The position numbers and the translations under genes are program-made. The notes beneath the pieces were generated by a model. The model saw only the letters and a list, made by a program, of their open reading frames with translations, did no database searches and was not told the origin of the DNA. A DNA stretch of 64,000 nt from NCBI RefSeq assembly GCF_016086655.4, contig NC_052138.2:36963403-37027402 (forward strand). Direction: 5' to 3'. Positions 34,546-45,915 of the stretch are shown in pieces (position 1 is the stretch's first letter; each line of letters starts with the position of its first letter). The stretch is from Lepeophtheirus salmonis. Taxonomy: Eukaryota > Arthropoda > Copepoda > Siphonostomatoida > Caligidae.

Positions 34546-36148
34546 CAGTAATCACAGGTAATTTAGGTATATAGTTGTTTCATGAAGAAATGTGTCTCTG
34601 AATTGTAACTATACTCTAAAATGAAATTATAAAATAAAGCCTCTAAAAACCACATCTATTGCTGTTTAATCATTTTGGTGTTCTACGGCTTAGTATTTAC
34701 TACATATAACTAAAACAATCTATAGCTATAAATTATATCTATACTTATAGTCTTTACTTTCAAATGACTCGATGGAACTTTTATTGGCTATAAAATATAA
34801 TATTGCAAAATTTTGTGTTGGAGTTGGTTACCCTTGGTTACAATATGTATTTTTTAGCAAACATCAAAATAACTACACTAACAAAATTTACATTTCAACT
34901 TTATAATAAGATGCAAATTCCAGTGGGAAAAAAAAATCAATAATGTTTGTTAACTTGTTAAGAAATATTCAATAAAAAATACTTTTGAGAAGTATAAGAT
35001 ATTTTGGGGAGGGATCTTGTATTTGTAATAATGCACTTAGTGTCCCTATTGTTTTTTTCTGTAATCGGAATCATTTGAATTATTGATCTCTTTGCAATCA
35101 GTTAATATATTTTGCAAAAATTCAAATCTGACTCATTTCTAAGACATTGTGGTATTGATACTTTTGTTACTAAGGCTTCAGTTGCATTATGTGTTTACAT
35201 GTTCCACGTACTAGTTATTTTTATTTATTATTTTAGATGTATATTTACGTTTCACATCACGCATATATACAAGCCATGGAATGTTTCTAGAGAGGTATGT
35301 GGGAGGAGTGCATTTATTTGATCTATAATAGTGATTACACGAGTCTACAACAACGAAAATCATATGATGTCAGTATTCAATTATAGTAGTAATTGAAAAC
35401 AAATCTGTGATTGGTTTTTTCTTATCAAATCTGCTTTTTTATAATTTTTGATTGAAATTTTGGGCAGTTTTTTAATCTCTTTTTACAGGCTTGAGTCAAC
35501 TTTTAAAAAGGAACAAAAGTAATTAATTTACATAAAAAAGAATTTATTTTAGGCAAATTTGTATACTTATTATACACATGAGAGAGTTTGAGATTCGACC
35601 CTGGTTTCACTGACGACATTGGGAAAATATCAAGCTTCAAATTCTTAAATATAACACATGTTTTCTTAACCAAACTTATTAAAATGCCTGTGGTTTTGAG
35701 AACCTAAAAATACCTTCTCTCTTTTTGAGGGAAATTTATGTATATATGTAATGACATGATTGGATAAGTGAGGGAGCCAGATTCTAATAACAGCTAATGA
35801 GAGAGATGAAAAACTGCGCACATAACTTTTGCTCTTGAATTTTGCATTAAAATAGCAATACTTTTATACCAAATTGCGAAATCTTGATCTTCCGTTTATG
35901 CCAAAGGTAGGATGTATAATAAGTGGTGGTGTGGTGATGAGTAGTATACGACTAAAGCGACTCCTGAAGATCTTAACCTCTTTCAATGTACTTCAACTAC
36001 TAATGTGGATATTCAACGGTCTTTGGATATCCTTAAAACTACCAATACTGATAGAATGTAAAATTAACGGAAGAAAATTTTGATTTGTCAAAATAATAAA
36101 TAAAAGAACTATATAATATGATGATTAAATATTTAAAAAAAAAAAAAA
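34546..36148. other. no gene supported
   Basis: Short frames at 35112-35321 and 35874-36083 show no recognised motif. AT-rich. Confidence 0.45.
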
Positions 36149-37350
36149 GTAGGAAACTATGATACAGTAGTCGTTGTAGTTTCCTCTCGATTTCATATTT
36201 AATCCTGCTCTCTTGGTGTTGAATTTCCGAATCCACTCTCCCTCTCTGATCAATCTCATCACTTCCGTATCTGAAGTCTCTTTTTGAATTATTTGTACTT
36301 TCATTTAATTCATCTTATGGGCACCGGTGAAATATAATTAAGTAGCTATGTAATCTATATGTTATCTCACTCTGTCTTTTAATCTTCTTCCTGTTTGGCC
36401 TATATATTGGGCTCTACAGTTGGGCTTTGAGAAATAATGAAATTTACTACTCCAGTTGTCTTGCAGTCAACCAAATGACGAATTAATTCAACAGTTTTTG
36501 ATTGATTAGAACATACTTCTTTGTTAATATCCAGAAACTGCATTTGTCATTTTTGTGCAATTTTTAAGCCCCACATTTAACCTTGTAGGTCTATGGCACT
36601 AGTGATTCTAAATAATCCGTGAAACACTTGGTAACTGTGGATAAAATGGAATGGGAAATACAAGTCTATTAAATTCCACTTTGACACTGGGCTTGAGTGC
36701 TTCTTCTCTAGATATGACCATGGCTATGTTGAGACAGTCTTCAACAACTTTTCCAGAGTAACTTTTACTCATCAACATCTCTTTCAGTTCCACCATCCTT
36801 TACTTTCTTTGTTCAGAGAGTTACTGCATGTCCTAACAATTATGAGGGCCAGACAGTAAGGTATGTTTTTAGTCACATGAGCAGGATATAAGGAAGAATG
36901 AAGCAAGTACTGAACACTGTCACATTCTTTCCTGTACAGGTCAGTCATTAACTCGCCTTTTTTGATGGAGACAGTAGTGCCAAGGAAAGTTGTGGATTTG
37001 TTCTGGAATTCATATGAGCAAGTTGATTTTATTGTGGGGTGAAGTCTATTTATATTATTCATGAAGGTCTTGAATCTTCTTCTGTACCAATCCATATCAA
37101 GAACATGTCATCAATGAATCATTTGTGAGAAGCATTCCGAGAATAAGATTGTCCACTCCTTTAATGAGTTTGTCAATGAATCCCATGAAGATATTGGCTC
37201 ATGTAGGTGCCAACTTTTTTCCTTTAGCAGTTCCTAGTAGTTGAATGAATAAATCCTTGTGTAACTCAAATATGTTGGAAGTGAGGACCTGGGACAAGAG
37301 ATTCATGATAACTGCTCCAGGAATTGATTTATCTTTTCTTGGATTCAAGG
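36149..37350 (-). mobile_element. Penelope-like retroelement, 5'-truncated, RT plus GIY-YIG endonuclease
   Basis: On the minus strand, reverse-transcriptase blocks appear in order: SIPGAVIMNLLSQVLTSNIF (37320-37260), GTAKGKKLAPT then ANIFMGFIDKL (37240-37170), a broken FIDD-type active-site region (DSLMTCS near 37120), YRRRFKTFMNNINRLHPTIK (37090), FLGTTVSIKKGELMTDLYRK (36980), and VTKNIPYCLALIIVRTCSNS (36880). After frameshifts come LMSKSYSGKVVEDCLNIAMV and ISREEALKPSVKVEFNR. A GIY-YIG endonuclease follows: CRAQYIGQTGRRLKDRVR (36420-36366) and REGEWIRKFNTKRAGLN (36255-36200). The element ends at a poly(T/A) run at 36135-36148. The 5' part is missing, as is usual for such elements. Frameshifts and stops make it dead. 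Confidence 0.85.
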
Positions 37351-38169
37351 CTTCTTTAAATATAAAACAACAATATTTTCTTTGAATACAAATTCCTCAA
37401 TATTGATATTTTGGGTGCCCAGTTTTCAAAATTTTAGCCCAGTTTCTTTTGTTTTTTTTGCTCATTAAGCCAAAAATAATTGCTCAAATATTCAAACTCT
37501 ACTTATTGTTATATTTTTTTCCTTTTTTATTGAATATTATTCATTATTACGGAACTTTAAAATTTCAACACATAACCTCGATACGTATCTGCTTTAAAAA
37601 GATAATTTTTATCTATGGTTTTAAGCTTTGTGTTTACATACATTATTGATACATAATTAGTGTTGAGTAATAAGTTAGATATTACATACTACTCAGTAAA
37701 AAAGTGATTCAGTTATACTACTTAGATTAATAAATCTTAAGTGAGTATTTTTGAATTAATAAACAGTCCTACCATTCAAAAACTAATTTATAGCATATTT
37801 TCTATTTTAGCAATTTTTTAAATCATTTATAATTTTTTTCTCTTGATTATCTGAATAAAATTACGAAATATAGTTTTTGACACCTTAACAATAATGAATT
37901 ATTTATATATGAAGCAGCAGGTTCTTTTCTAACTTTGCATCGTTTAATTTACCAACTTAACTTATTCATTACTAAACCTTCCAAAACTATTTATCCTCCG
38001 ATTCACAGACCAAGGAAGTTACATTTGATTTAGTATTTGTACAAATAATAAAACATAGTGGCAGGTTTCATAATTGACCAACTTTCCGTTGTTTTAGTAA
38101 TTTTTAAAGTATGTGTTCTTGAGCATCTTACAAGTACATTATGTTTTAAGTACTTCTTTCCCGAATATA
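37351..38169. other. no gene seen
   Basis: AT-rich; possibly includes unrecognisable upstream parts of the Penelope-like element just after 37350. Confidence 0.45.
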
Positions 38170-38600
38170 CAGAGGGATCCAAAAGTCTTAGGACAACACT
38201 TCTTTTTAATATTTATCCTAGAAGGATGTATATTTTTTGATACTGTTTGTTGTATATAATTCACGCAACCTCTACCCTTATTTGTTTTTTTATAAAATAA
38301 CTCTTTTGTAAAACCTGTTCTTGAGCCCCTTATGAGGACATCATAAGCCCAAAGAACCCATCATTTCGCTTCATTTGGAAGGGAAGAGCTTTAGTACCAT
38401 TAACAAGGTCCTGAAAGGCCTAAATGTGTTCAAGTCATTGGTCCACTACATGATAAAGTGGTACAAGGAGACCGATGACCGTTGATGACATACCAACAAA
38501 TGGTTGCCCGTGGTCCATGAGGACACCTAGGTTGAGTAAGGTCGAGGATCAACTGCAAAAAGAAGCGCTCTATTAGAAGGATGGTTCATTTTAATTGTGT
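38170..38600 (+). mobile_element. Tc1 element, 5' end and transposase N-terminus
   Basis: The terminal repeat cagagggatccaaaagtctt starts at 38170 next to TA, as in Tc1 elements. The frame from about 38342 reads HKPKEPIISLHLEGKSFSTI, then NKVLKGLNVFKSLVHYMIKW and YKETDD, the first helix-turn-helix of Tc1 transposases (IIALHLEGKSFSTIAKVL). Two stops follow, then traces of the linker (rough form RTPRLSKVE). No DDE domain is present, so the copy is 3'-truncated. Confidence 0.78.
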
Positions 38601-39615
38601 TTCTAGAGAAACCATATGTTATCCGTGAATAATGTTTTTCCCAAAAAACCAGAGATAGTTACTTTGCCTCTTTTTTGCTCATTTTCTGATTGGATTATGG
38701 GATTTTATAAAGAACTAAAGTCATGACAGATTTAATGAATTAATATATGTATAATAATTTATTTCACATTACTCAAGTAAAAAATAATTTCGTCATATTA
38801 CGTGTTTCTTCTTTCGAAAAGTAATATTGTTATAATATTATTTACTAAACAAGTGATAATGTTAGATATTAATAACTATTCGTAAATAACCAGCACTGTC
38901 TAATGTCTAAAATAAAAATCTGATTACATCTTAATTTAAATTTAATCACTCAATTTACAGAATCTAGTTTATTACCCTTCCAAAAATATTATTTATTCTA
39001 ATTTGCTTAATTTATCTTTCAAAATCTACTTTTTTAATTGTTGCAACTGTCTTTGGTCCTATGTGGACAGTTAAAACATTTGACAATTTACAAATGAAAA
39101 TTGTGGAAAAACTATTGACTAGTGTACTCTCTAAATAGATTCAAACAATAGCAGGCATGTTTAATTTGAAAATGTCGGAGTCAAACCATCCCAGATCAAA
39201 TGAGCCATAAACGATAAGTGTTTTATCGTATTGGGTCTTCCTTAAATAAATGATAAACAAAATGAATAATAAATAAAAATAATTATATATTTATTTTACG
39301 GAACAATTTCAAACTTACTGATGCTCAACCTTTTTTGTCTTGTGAAAGCCATAACTTGGATTAACAGTTAATAAGTATGTTACTACTTGTTGAAACTTTT
39401 TGATTATCTTAAAATTACTTGCAACTTCTACATGTATTAGTTCTAACCTCATTGACTTATGCAAAGCTATACAATGTACATTTTATTTTTAGCTACGAAA
39501 AAAAAAATCACTTTCATTATGTCGACACATAAAAAATAAGTTAAAATAATTATTTTTTGTAATTTTTCTATATTTTTTTTTCAACGGATATTTTGATTGC
39601 ATATAGTGCTTTAAA
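38601..39615. other. no gene seen
   Basis: AT-rich without recognised features. Confidence 0.5.
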
Positions 39616-39840
39616 CAAAGGTGAAAATCCAGTGTGGAATGGGCATGTTAAAAAAAAGAAACCGAAAATCAACATGTTAACCCTAACAATTTGAAAAATG
39701 CAAAAAACAAACGTTCAAACAGGTTTGGGATATAATTGAATCTATTTAGGAGATGATGATTATTTCTACTCAGGAATTAAATAACAACGACAACTGCTAA
39801 GGAAAATAAAATTCGTAAAAACACACCGGATTTATATGTA
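39616..39840. repeat. dispersed repeat R2, short form
   Basis: Same orientation as 57936-58330. Shared blocks are caaaggtgaaa, tgtggaatgggcatgttaaa, aacgttcaaacaggttttg-type, taattgaatctatttaggag and taggaaaataaaattc-type. This copy lacks an inner block of roughly 140 bp that the other has. Confidence 0.75.
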
Positions 39841-40820
39841 AGATTATAAATAATTTGATGAAAATATATGGATAACAAAAATGAGGGTATAAATGTTCGT
39901 GCTCTAATGTATCGCATGGTACCGATATGAATACATAGGCACAAATACTCATTGTTTTGAACTTTAGAGATTTCTCTCTTCGAATGAGATTTTAGACTTG
40001 ATCTCAGAATGAAAACATGAATTGAAAATACTGTGTGGAAATGCTCTCTCATAGTCAACTAAGAGCTCATGCGGAACTCTGTTTTCACTGGAAACACTCG
40101 ATACGTCCTCTTATGGAAGACAAATACTTTGTTGCCAGTCCCAGTTCAGAGAGAAAGTGTCAAATGACTTCAACTACTAATATAACAATAAATAAGCAAA
40201 TGGAGTAGAACCTCTTGAAAGACTTATGGGAAAAATTATGTGTCAATTAAAGTTCCATAGAGACAATGCAAAGGCTTAGCTTTTATGCTTACAAATGAAC
40301 AAAAGTATTCAAGCACGGTGTCCATATCAAAACTGGGGGAAATGATATACTCTACCATCAAATGGCTCATTTGGTTCAATCCACTCCCAATGGGAAAAGA
40401 CAAAGATGTCAAAGAGAGATGTGCAATTTGCAGATACCTTAAAATGTTCATAATGCAATATCGGGTAATGTTGTTTATACTTTCAAAAGTATTATATTCG
40501 TTAATATTACACTATATTTATGTGTTTGTAAAGTACTTTAGGGAAAAATAGTTATTTGTTTAAAGGTATATGTTAATTTTTTTTTAATAATTGCATTTAT
40601 TATGTTCCAATGATTATATAAAATTAATTTTATCAAATTTCAATAACTTTTCTTTTCTCGTGTAAAACGGGTTAAAATATATTTTATATGGTTGTCTTTA
40701 TGAAAGTATCCTTAAATATGAAAATAATATTTTAAGTACAAAAGATTTTAATGTTCAACTTTTAAATAATAGGTGCATAATGGTTAAATTAAAACAAATA
40801 TTAGATTGTTAATTCTGACT
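39841..40820. other. no gene supported
   Basis: A frame at 40285-40480 includes PMGKDKDVKERCAICRYLKM, resembling the zinc-ligand tail of some transposases, but the remaining cysteines are absent. AT-rich otherwise. Confidence 0.35.
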
Positions 40821-41008
40821 ATGTTTATCAAAATTACCATTCTATTACTTTTATTGTATATCGCAACCGCTCGCTCTTCAGAAAAACAAAAACCCAAGGT
40901 AGGATCTTGTCAATTCCATCCCCACTATGGATTTATCATTCAACAATTGTTTAGGGGGAGGATCTAATAAATCAACAGCTAACAACTATATTCTTAGAGT
41001 GGAAATGA
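40821..41008 (+). CDS. possible small secreted peptide, two exons
   Basis: Exon 1 (40821-40898) starts at ATG and encodes MFIKITILLLLLYIATARSS then EKQKPK. It has the form of a signal peptide: a Lys near the start, about ten hydrophobic residues, and a small-residue cleavage site around ATA or TAR. It ends AAG|GTAGGA, a plausible donor. A 56-bp intron would end at attgtttag (40954). Exon 2 continues in phase 0 as GEDLINQQLTTIFLEWK with TGA at 41006-41008, giving 43 residues and a mature peptide of about 25. An AATAAA lies near 41209. Chance origin cannot be excluded: the peptide is short, the intron is close to the minimum size, and no family is recognised. Confidence 0.35.
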
Positions 41009-41696
41009 CACTATGTTAAGCTATTTATTTTTGTTTGGATCGTACATAGACGGAAAAAAAATATTTTATTTAGTTTGTCCGTCTGTATATATGTATGAAT
41101 TTTCTGTATCCATTTTATCTAAGGACTGGCATATACTTAACTAAAGAAATAACCATAGAATCGAGCGTGCACGAGTATATATGTATAGAGTTGTATAAAA
41201 ATGTTATTTAAATAAACATGAAATCTTGCAGTTGTTTAGGTCAGGTCATATTTTAAAGAACTTTATACGGTATGGAAATATCATTTAAGGACTTATTTTT
41301 AACAACAAGTGTATGTTGCTAAATCTCATATTAAAAAAATAAAAATACATTATATAAAGTAAAAAATAATTAATGTGAATTAACATGAGGTTCAAAACGA
41401 GTGTGTGTGGGGCTGTAAAGTACTCCCTGGCTCATAATGTCATATCATTTTTTATTCAGCTGTTATTATTATTTTTTCATCTTGAGGATATAAGATGTAT
41501 AGGATAAGGTATTGAGGAGTAATGACGCTTGAGAGTGCTCATGAGAAATGTAGAGCAAAAGAAATGATTTCTTGGGTATAATCCTGTCAATTCCCTTCAA
41601 AAATGCCTTACATCTCTCCAAATTAGTTTTTAATCCAATAAAATAATTGACTTTTTGTTTCAATAATCACCATAATAATAGAAGTATTATAAAGAA
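41009..41696. other. no gene seen
   Basis: AT-rich; includes an AATAAA near 41209 that could serve the putative gene on its left. Confidence 0.4.
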
Positions 41697-42003
41697 ATCA
41701 GTTATTTTTCCAATAGACCGCTATAGTAATGTGTATTTCACGTTGTATCAGTGCAATCGGTTTACGCTAAATGGCATAAGAAAATAATATTGGTTCCTAA
41801 AAACACTTCAAAGACAGTTTTGTGATTGTTTGAGCGCCTGTCAAAAAATGGACTCCAGCAATTTTGATTTCCAGGATACACCACTCCCTGGAAGTCCATA
41901 TACCAAAAATGAGAATAAAATATTAAAAATCGTCAAGTCGGACCCTGATATAAGTACTGTTTTGTTTGCCAAAAAGATAAACATTAATAGGAAAATAATT
42001 ATT
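41697..42003 (+). mobile_element. mariner 5' end and transposase N-terminus
   Basis: The 5' end (aatcagttatttttccaata) matches 361-445. The frame reads FDFQDTPLPGSPYTKNENK near 41862-41918, then ILKIVKSDPDISTVLFAKKI and NINRKII, the linker and second helix-turn-helix of a mariner transposase (usual FDLEDKPRSGRP, then KILEIVESDRHIST). The copy ends at 42003 and the DDD domain is missing. Confidence 0.78.
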
Positions 42004-42405
42004 TAAATAAAATATTTTTTTACTACAGCTAATATTATACAACTGTTATGTAAATTTTGTGTCTATATCTATAGCTTATATTCATGAACAAGAAAAGGGG
42101 CATGTGCCTACTATCCTTACAAAAACTTATGTATGTTTTTATCTAGAGAGCCATTTCTCTTTTGTGTTCCCTTTAAATCTATGTTTTTTCCATCTAGCTT
42201 TTGACTTAGCTCCTAGGTCCACTTTTATGATCCTTTTCATATATTTTTTGAGACATACCCAATACCCATTGCTCTGACCATGAGGTGGAAATTATAAACA
42301 ATCTGATATTTAATACCTTAAGAACAGCCTTTGTAGAAATATTTATCTTTCTTCCGTAGCCAGGTTTTCTAGAAACATTTTCCACAAATTTTATAGCAGT
42401 TTATA
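42004..42405. other. no gene seen
   Basis: AT-rich spacer. Confidence 0.4.
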
Positions 42406-43240
42406 ACGTATGGTTTATTAAAATCTGAGCACTTTGAATTTTAAGCTTTAACAAGATATAACTTATTATTTAACATTAGAATAATAACTAAATTAATAGT
42501 TTTAATAGATGTTTATCTGAACTCTCTTAATCATTAGCGGCAATTATGGATTCCAGGTGGTGGCAAAAGGTCTGGCATCCGCTGCAGATTTTGTCCTCCG
42601 CCATAACGTTATAATGCTGGCTGACAGTGGCTTTGAAGGCATGGGTGTTTGGATGATTGATATTGAAGGCCTTCCCTTCGAAATGCACCCAAAAGCTGTA
42701 GTAAAGTGTGTTAGCATCAGGGATGAAGGGAGGACAAAATTGACAAAAAAGTGTTCAAAAGACTAATTCAAAACTCATTCCAAAGAGTCTTGCAATGAAG
42801 GAGATGGGTTTCTTTCATTGCTGGTGTCAAAAGTGGCCTCTCAACCCTCACAAGACTCTTTTGCCAGTCTGGTATGAAACTCCAAGATCTCTTGCATATG
42901 GCCTCATGACCTTGAGGGGATTGACCTCGAATGTTTTCCTTAACTACTCCAGTTTTGGCTTTTTGACAGTGATTTTCTTCCTTTCCAACGTTTTGGACTT
43001 GCTGACGACGTAGATGGTGTATCCAGGAGACATCAAACTGCTTGGATGGTACGAATGGAATTTTTTTTCGCTCACGTTCAAGTGTAATTTTCTACACTTT
43101 TACTTATACTAAAGAGCTAAAGTTTATTTTGTAACTAATTATATATGCTTTAATATATCGAAATATGAATTAATTTCAATCACTTAGCCTTAATTAATTA
43201 TTGAATATGTAATTGTTTATATTTCAATGGATCAACTGGT
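42406..43240 (-). mobile_element. family A copy 5, both ends present, 835 bp
   Basis: Both inverted repeats are recognisable (tggtttattaaaatctgagc at the left beside TA; tttcaatggatcaactggt at the right). On the minus strand the C-terminal block is open for about 60 codons: YYSFWVHFEGKAFNINHPNT, then FKATVSQHYNVMAEDKICSG and CQTFCHHLESIIAAND with TAA. Upstream lies the N-terminal part with the helix-turn-helix region. The two parts meet at the family's internal deletion junction (aatgaaagaaacccatctcc, then ttgcaagactctttggaatg) and the catalytic core is missing. Non-autonomous. Confidence 0.9.
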
Positions 43241-43590
43241 AATCAAGTAATCAATTTTCTGTTGAGAGACAAATCCCTGAGCTGATACACAATGGAAATT
43301 CCGCATAAAAGGACATTATCTCCACGAGTTTTTTTTTTAACTTGCTCAATTTTTATTCTAAAATACTCAAAGTTTGTTAGTAGGCAATACTTATGTTAAA
43401 CATATTAATTCCAAAAATATAAATTTAATACCTGTAAAATTATAAATAACCAATCAAAAAATAACTTGTATTAATACCTATCTCACTTTTTTTAAGGCCA
43501 ATTTAAGGCATGTGGCAATGAGAGGCAAAAATATGAAAAATTCATTTAATAATACATTTAATAAATGGAACATTTTGAATTTATGCAATT
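43241..43590. other. no gene seen
   Basis: AT-rich spacer. Confidence 0.4.
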
Positions 43591-43947
43591 ATGAACACAT
43601 TAGTATTCGTGACAATAATTGCATCTATTTTGGCTAATCCCAAATATACAGATATTTGTAGTTTGAAAACCAACCTCCAGGGAATTGAAAACTTATGGAG
43701 GGAGAGAAGGAGTAAAGCATCAGCTGTTATGGCTAGATTCTGTAAATACTTTTGTTTCTTTTTCTGGTTCTATTTTGGATTAATATTGGAATATAACTGC
43801 GAGGCATTGTATAAAACCAGATGGTTGTGTGGGAATTTGTGTTTTGGGTTCATAGCATTGCAAATGGGGAAGATGAACCATATGTGCAAAACCGAAAGAA
43901 TACCCCGAGTTTTATTTTCGATTCCCATTCTTCCATCTTGTCTATAG
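43591..43947 (+). CDS. open frame with signal-peptide-like start, doubtful
   Basis: An ATG-started frame of 118 codons, the longest in the window, begins MNTLVFVTIIASILANPKYT, which looks like a signal peptide with cleavage near SILA|NP. It continues DICSLKTNLQGIENLWRERR, then a hydrophobic KYFCFFFWFYFGLILEY segment, CEALYKTRWLCGNLC and a short tail. A donor-like tct|gtaaat after MARF suggests a possible first exon. No family recognised. Frames of this length are near what chance gives here, so support is weak. Confidence 0.22.
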   Translation: MNTLVFVTIIASILANPKYTDICSLKTNLQGIENLWRERRSKASAVMARFCKYFCFFFWFYFGLILEYNCEALYKTRWLCGNLCFGFIALQMGKMNHMCKTERIPRVLFSIPILPSCL

Positions 43948-44586
43948 AAAAACATTTTTTTTAAATAAAAACAAAACTCAACGTATCTCCTTTTCACACA
44001 ACCTAATCAATAAGAAAACGTGCTTCTACTAAAAAGACTATCTTTTTTGAAATATTGAAAATGTGGAATAAATCTTATGATATATTTAAAGTATTACAAT
44101 ACTTCTATGTGTTAAAGGACTAATAAACTCAGAGAGTTTATCATATAATAAATATATGTTCAGCTTACTTAATATACTGATCTAATTTATATAATATGAG
44201 AAGATAAAATCTTAAATTATGGACTACTTAAAATACCATAAATGAAATGGGGATGAAGAGATCTGAATGAACTTTGATACGAAACTGAGTCCCTCAGGTA
44301 GAATCAGTGTAAAGTCTTCACGGGTAGGTGGTAAACTGAGTGGCCGTCTCCAAAAAATAAAGTATAATATACGCAGTGAAGCACAAGAACCAAGATCTCC
44401 CTTCTTGGCTCTATGATTACATCTCTCAGGCTATTATAATTCTTCATCTCTCTCTCCATTGATGGGAAATACTAATACCCAATATAGAATGTTTATTAAT
44501 AATTATTTGTCAGAACTAGCTCGAGATCCCAAGTTGTTTCGATCAGAAACTTGCAACACAGTCTGGTTGACTATAAATGACAGCTT
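43948..44586. other. no gene seen
   Basis: GC-richer patch at 44280-44410 without recognised motif; otherwise AT-rich. Confidence 0.4.
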
Positions 44587-44926
44587 TTTTGATGACGTCA
44601 TGGCGGAAGCCATTTTCAGTGTTACTGACTAGAGTTAAGTAATAACTCATATTATTCCAAGAATTATGTGTAATTGCAGAGGTACTTTGCGTATTTGTGG
44701 AGATGCCCACTAGTTTTGTATATTTATTTGATAATTTATGTTTTGACCTATTTTTCATAAAATACAACTTTTAATTTATAATAATTTTAGTACCATAATC
44801 GTTGGAGGGTAAAAGTTTGCAATAATACTATTGTCTGATGAGAAAGTAAAATACTATACTATATATTAATACAATTTGTATAATCAAATTTTGTCCTAAA
44901 TTGCGTCGTCTGTGACGTCATCAAAA
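44587..44926. repeat. inverted repeat built on the CRE palindrome
   Basis: ttttgatgacgtca (44587-44600) and tgacgtcatcaaaa (44913-44926) are perfect 14-bp inverted copies about 312 bp apart. Each contains TGACGTCA, the CREB/ATF consensus. This may be the ends of a small non-autonomous element or a coincidence of two binding-site-like motifs. Confidence 0.7.
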
Positions 44927-45235
44927 TAGTTAGTAAACAAAAGCAAATAAATCTTTTATTGATACCCCTTATATGTAGTCACCTTGCAAGATTCACTATT
45001 CGTGATATGATTTATTTATCAGATCTCTAGATTTACCGCTTATTCTTTTTTTTTCTCCTGGTGTCGTTGACCTAATTTTATCTTAATATGCAAGTGTCGT
45101 TGCCACAACATGATAATAGTGTTTCCGTTGGCTTATAAATAAATTGTTTAGAATGAATAAATGTACGCCTTTGGATTGAAAAAAAAGAAAAAAAGAATAA
45201 ATGAGTAAAAAATTATAATTATAATTTACCTCCCC
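44927..45235. other. no gene seen
   Basis: AT-rich spacer. Confidence 0.4.
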
Positions 45236-45915
45236 CTGTTATCCGAACACTTTGAATTTTAAACTTCAACAGGATATAATTAATTAATTAACTATAGAAT
45301 TTCAACAAAATTAATGACAAAATAGATATTTGTCTATGCTCTCTTAATCATTAACGTAGTCATCCTTAGCAGCAACGACGGCTTCCAGGTGGTGGCGGAA
45401 GGCCTGGTACCCACTGCAGATGTAGGCCTCTTTCATTGCGTCCCATTGCTGGTTGACAATGGCTTTGAGGGCCTCGGTGCTTGGATGACGAACACTGCAG
45501 GCCTTCCCCTTGACATGCGCCCAAAGTTGTAGTAGAAAGATTTGGCATCAGGGCCAATGGGTTTCGTTCATTGCTGGTGTCAAAAGTGTCCTATCCCTCC
45601 GCACAAGGCTCTTTCCACTAACTTTTTTTGAGTACTCCATGTGCCCTTCTTCCTGTCCAACGTTTCAAACTGGCTGACGGCGTTGAAATTGGTTTTAAAG
45701 ACGCCGAATTGCTTGGATTGCGCGAATGGAAACTCTTTGATCATGTTCAAGTGTTATTTTCTCCACTTTTACGTAAGCGACAGGGCTCATTTCTGTTTGG
45801 TTTTGTAACAAATTGTGTATGCTTTTAGATATCGAAATATGATTTAGTTTCAATCATTCTGTCTTACTTAATTATTGAACTAGTAAGTGTTGATGTTTCA
45901 ATGGACCACCTGTTA
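45236..45915 (-). mobile_element. family A copy 6, 680 bp
   Basis: The left end has lost the outer inverted repeat (tatccgaacactttgaattt); the right end is good (tttcaatggaccacctgtta). On the minus strand the C-terminal block reads, across one frameshift, HPSTEALKAIVNQQWDAMKE, AYICSGYQAFRHHLEAVVAA and KDDYVND with TAA. A further deletion removes part of the central junction and of the N-terminal half. The N-terminal end near 45740 keeps the usual 'cttgaacatgatcaaagag' start. Confidence 0.85.

Noticed and set aside
40285..40551. Frame with KERCAICRYLK as a possible piggyBac-type zinc tail
   Set aside because: Only two of the needed cysteines are present and nothing upstream supports it.
45366..45828. 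Frames at 45366-45557 (-) and 45628-45828 (+) as separate genes
   Set aside because: Both are off-frame or antisense readings of family A copy 6.
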